DNA from: VXPW01 sp965115815
Lineage (GTDB): Bacteria > Pseudomonadota > Alphaproteobacteria > TMED109
NCBI GenBank assembly: GCA_965115815.1
Contig: OZ220465.1
Span: forward strand, 1,054,001 to 1,118,000
Length of the DNA: 64,000 nucleotides
Reading direction: 5' to 3'
Shown here: positions 61,575-64,000 of the stretch, one piece after another
Numbering within the stretch: the first letter of the stretch is position 1
Layout: the number at the start of each line of letters is the position of its first letter
The notes under the pieces: model-generated
What the model saw: only the letters and a program-made list of their open reading frames with translations
What the model was told of the DNA's origin: nothing
The model's database searches: none
Translations under genes and position numbers: made by a program

Positions 61575-63053
61575 TCACCCCTGGTTGGGGTCTGGTTGGC
61601 CGTAGTGCTCGTTGAGGATGTCTGCGGCCTTTCCGTTGAGGGCGATGTGGATGGCGACGAGAGGGTTGTAGCCGAGTGCCTCCATGGAGGTGAGGAAGCT
61701 TGAGCCTCGGCACCATGCGGTTGCGTGGAGCATGGTGCGGAAACATCCGGACACTTTGATCTTGACCTTGGTCATTCGGATCTTCTGTTCTCCGGCATTG
61801 TTGGTGAAGCTGACGTCGGGGTCCTTCATGAAGCGGAGGACGGACGTCTCGTGTTTCACGAGACGTTCATGCAGGTTGTGGGCGTCGGACTTTGCGATGC
61901 GTCCCCGGGTTCCTTTCGTCCGCGGCGGGATATCGGGCAACTCCTTGGCGCCTTGGGTGAGGAGGGTGCGGTAGCGCTTGCGCACGGCCCGGCGGTCGGT
62001 CTCGTTCAAGGCCTTGGATGCGCTCTGGTTGACCCTGTGGCAGACCCCGCGCAGCAGGCTCTTCATCAATCGCGCCCAGCGGTAGCCGTTGGACTCGACG
62101 ACGAAGGCCAGTTCGCGCAGCAGGTGGCTGCCGCACAGCTGGTGGCGGCACTGCTCGTAACCCATGTACGCAGCCCAGCAGTCGTGGACCAGGACGCCCT
62201 GGTAGCGCGGGAGGATGCCGATCTCTTCGATCGCCTCCCGACCGCGCTTGCGGTGCGGGAACTTCACGGTCAGGGTGCCGTCGGTGACGACATGGAGCCA
62301 TTGGGTCTTGCCGGCGACCCGGAATCCGGTCTCATCGACATGCAAGGCCGGGCGTTGCAGGAGATGGGCCACGGCGACCTCCTCCCAGGATGCGAGCGCA
62401 TCCTGAAAGCGCCGGACATAGCCGAGACAGGTCGCCTCGGAGAGCTTGATGCCGGAGATCGCGTGCACGAGCGAGACAGCACGGCGCAGGGACAGCATCT
62501 GGGCGATCAGCAGGTTGAGGACCAAGGCCTGGATGCGGACACCGTACTGCACGGGCCCCGGCATGAGGTCTGGGAACCGGCCCTTGGTCCGGGCCCGGCA
62601 CTTCGGGCATTCCTTGATCTCGGCGTCGACGCGGCGCTCGACGACTTCGAACACGATGTCGTAGAGGACGCGGCGCTCCCGATCGACGGGGTCGACGTCG
62701 TCGAGGTCGGCGCCGCAAGCGTCGCAGGCATCGACGGTGATCGTCTCCTGGACGGTGGTCGTGCGCCGGTGACCGCCCGTCTGCGGGTTCGGCTTCGGGC
62801 CCTTGCCGTGGCTCCCGGTGCGCCGCGCGCTCTCGTCCGGGTCCGTCTGGGACGGCGGCAGACCGGAGTTCCGGCTCGTCTTGCGCGTGGCCTTCTCCAG
62901 GAGCACGGCCAGCAGCAGCTGGAGCAGCATCAGCAGGCCGCGGACGAGCGCCTCGCACTCCGGGGAGACCTTGCCTTGCATGCGGAGATCCTGGAACCGC
63001 TTCTGGAAGGCGTCGACTTCCTGGCGCAGGGAGGTGCCGGCGACGCTCGTCAT
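61575..63053 (-). CDS. tnpC: IS66-family transposase TnpC
   Basis: This 492-residue protein has an N-terminal coiled region, then RNSGLPPSQTDP and a zinc-binding segment (CDACGADLDD, KECPKCRARTKG). The DDE core follows: ALHVDETGFRVAGK (first Asp), GVLVHDCWAAYMG (second Asp), HQLCGSHLLREL, and SFTNNAGEQKIRMTKVKIKVSG (Glu). This is the normal IS66 TnpC order. The ATG at 63053 is used; the frame is open further upstream only through the overlapping small ORF. No disruption is visible, so it may be active. Confidence 0.93.
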   Translation of the reverse strand: MTSVAGTSLRQEVDAFQKRFQDLRMQGKVSPECEALVRGLLMLLQLLLAVLLEKATRKTSRNSGLPPSQTDPDESARRTGSHGKGPKPNPQTGGHRRTTTVQETITVDACDACGADLDDVDPVDRERRVLYDIVFEVVERRVDAEIKECPKCRARTKGRFPDLMPGPVQYGVRIQALVLNLLIAQMLSLRRAVSLVHAISGIKLSEATCLGYVRRFQDALASWEEVAVAHLLQRPALHVDETGFRVAGKTQWLHVVTDGTLTVKFPHRKRGREAIEEIGILPRYQGVLVHDCWAAYMGYEQCRHQLCGSHLLRELAFVVESNGYRWARLMKSLLRGVCHRVNQSASKALNETDRRAVRKRYRTLLTQGAKELPDIPPRTKGTRGRIAKSDAHNLHERLVKHETSVLRFMKDPDVSFTNNAGEQKIRMTKVKIKVSGCFRTMLHATAWCRGSSFLTSMEALGYNPLVAIHIALNGKAADILNEHYGQPDPNQG

Positions 63054-63373
63054 CCCGACGCCTCCACCCCCCGGACGGCCGCCCGCACGGCGAACCGCTC
63101 GCCTTCGGGCATCGTCCGGTAGCGCCGCGCCGGCGGCGGGCGCGTCCGGATGCCGCGGCGCTCCAAGGTCTCCAGCATCCCGAGGCCGGCCCCGACCCTG
63201 GAGCCGCCCTTTGCGGTCGTCCCGTGAAGGGGCTCGCAGAGGGTCTTCGCCCGCTCGGTGCGGCGGCAGGGGGAACACCGACCCACGGTCTCCCGAACCT
63301 CCGCGATCGGCGGGCGGGTCCGGCGGCGGCCCGAACAGGGGGTCGACTTCAGGTCGATGATTCGCTGGTCCAT
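63050..63373 (-). CDS. Small accessory ORF of the IS66 element
   Basis: This 107-residue basic protein (MDQRIIDLKSTPCSG, then LHGTTAKGGSRVGAGLGMLETLERRGI) overlaps the TnpC start by four bases (ATGA). It takes the place of the TnpA/TnpB genes of classical IS66. The segment KGGSRVGAGLGMLETLE loosely recalls the N-terminal recognition part of DUF4338 proteins. That could mean a DNA-binding or target-choice role, but this is weak inference. Function is unknown. Confidence 0.6.
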   Translation of the reverse strand: MDQRIIDLKSTPCSGRRRTRPPIAEVRETVGRCSPCRRTERAKTLCEPLHGTTAKGGSRVGAGLGMLETLERRGIRTRPPPARRYRTMPEGERFAVRAAVRGVEASG

Positions 63374-64000
63374 GGGGATTCCCGCAGCCACGATTCGACG
63401 ACAGCATGCGAATCGGCGGGCGCTTGTCAAGCGGTGCGTGGACGACCCGCCCACGCACCGAAACGTCACCTCCTATCCAAGGCTTGCCGGTATGGGAAAA
63501 CCGCCGTCACCTCGACGCACATATCCGAATGCCATTGTCCCGCCGGGCGATCGACCCGTCGTCGCCTTCGATCCCTACCCTGCCGCCATCCACACCTCCG
63601 ACGCGGTCCGCCCCGATGGCCCATCTTGGAGAGGGTCCCTCCTACAACGTCAAGCGCAGATCTCCGGCGGAGGGGAACGGCAGCCCACGGAACCCGCTCC
63701 ACCGCACCGCACGGCGGACCCGCGACGTCCCGCGCGGGGTGCCCGGTCGCGTTGCGGACCCCTCCCCACAAGGCCGGAACGGGGAGCGGCAGCCGAAGAT
63801 CGACCCACTTCTTGTCAGACGGACCCCGTGCATCCGGTCCTCGGCCGCAAGCGAGTGAAAGGGGCACGGAACAATGCCGGATCCGAACCCGTCAGGAAAA
63901 ACGATTCGTCATCAGTAGGGGGGGGTGAGTAGATACGATTCGTCATCAGTAGGGGGTGAGTAGATACAAAAAAAGGAGATCAAGCCTTGGTTGAAGCAGT

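Larger units (their letters stand above)
61423..63967 (-). mobile_element. IS66-family insertion with 8-bp target duplication
   Basis: The element is bounded by an exact 8-bp duplication, AAAAAAAG, at 61415-61422 and 63968-63975; 8 bp is the standard for IS66. The ends are GTATCTACTCACCCCC at the left and the inverted GGGGGTGAGTAGATAC at the right. The right end is present twice in tandem (63903-63936 and 63937-63967). It encodes TnpC and a small overlapping upstream ORF, both on the minus strand. The insertion lies in the frameshift run of the IS630 transposase. Confidence 0.92.
59125..64000 (+). mobile_element. IS630-family element, copy 3, containing a twintron and an IS66 element
   Basis: The left end TAGTAGTACGGAACCGTTG starts at 59125. 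The leader 59150-59369 matches the right-end leader of IS630 copy 2 in reverse, including the GTGTCGG-type short repeats. The transposase gene is interrupted by the group II twintron (59399-61002) and then by IS66 (61423-63967). The last 25 bases of the window (63976-64000) are the IS630 transposase resuming. The right end lies outside. Confidence 0.85.

Overview
The window is high-GC bacterial chromosome, most likely from an unidentified alphaproteobacterium. The best placement evidence is the gene order bamD-recN-ligA (30.0-34.6 kb), a typical alphaproteobacterial run normally preceded by lpxC. A K+-independent-type membrane pyrophosphatase, a cytochrome c556 and Tat-exported CUT1 sugar-ABC components fit that placement. 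The DNA is unusually crowded with insertion sequences (IS630, IS66, ISAs1, IS4-like, IS3, IS5 and ISAzo13 types), group II introns and MITE-like elements. Many are broken or nested, as in a genome with weak purifying selection on accessory DNA.

Layout. 0-2.8 kb: 3' part of a group II intron carrying a second intron inside it, sitting in an IS630 transposase gene. 2.8-11.7 kb: GC-rich repeats, two broken DUF4338 (DruA-like)/IS4-type transposases and two adjacent RTX calcium-repeat proteins. 11.7-13.6 kb: the best-preserved IS630 element and a MITE-like relative. 13.6-15.4 kb: an AT-richer three-gene cassette of unknown function. 15.7-28.7 kb: a defence island with a Phd/VapC toxin-antitoxin pair, a SNF2-type helicase with DUF3883, a DUF1156 DNA methyltransferase, a DUF433/DUF5615 toxin-antitoxin-like pair and a DUF499 ATPase. 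The island is bracketed by two inverted copies of a ~181-bp MITE. 29.0-57.6 kb: mostly housekeeping genes (hisN, bamD, recN, ligA, a D-2-hydroxyacid dehydrogenase with a sugar-type ABC transporter, ispH, an acyl-CoA ligase, two cytochromes c, sixA, transsulfuration genes, hppA, thiL), interrupted by transposase remnants. 57.9-64.0 kb: a nested stack of mobile elements, ISAs1 <- IS630 <- (group II intron <- group II intron) plus IS66.

How the parts work together. The helicase, methyltransferase and ATPase genes overlap or nearly abut and read as one operon, resembling the known helicase-methylase-ATPase defence trio. Two toxin-antitoxin-like pairs lie in the same run, one of them inside it. 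The ABC transporter genes and the FAD-dependent dehydrogenase form one overlapping minus-strand operon, implying import and oxidation of a sugar- or hydroxyacid-like substrate. A CBS-domain protein, cystathionine beta-synthase, a gamma-synthase/lyase and sixA form another minus-strand operon for sulfur amino-acid metabolism.

The most unusual feature is the twintron. One group II intron is inserted at the domain V/VI junction of another, and the pair is present twice, each time at the same site in an IS630 transposase gene. A third IS630 copy in the window lacks the intron and serves as an empty-site control. All assignments come from reading the sequence; no database search was run.
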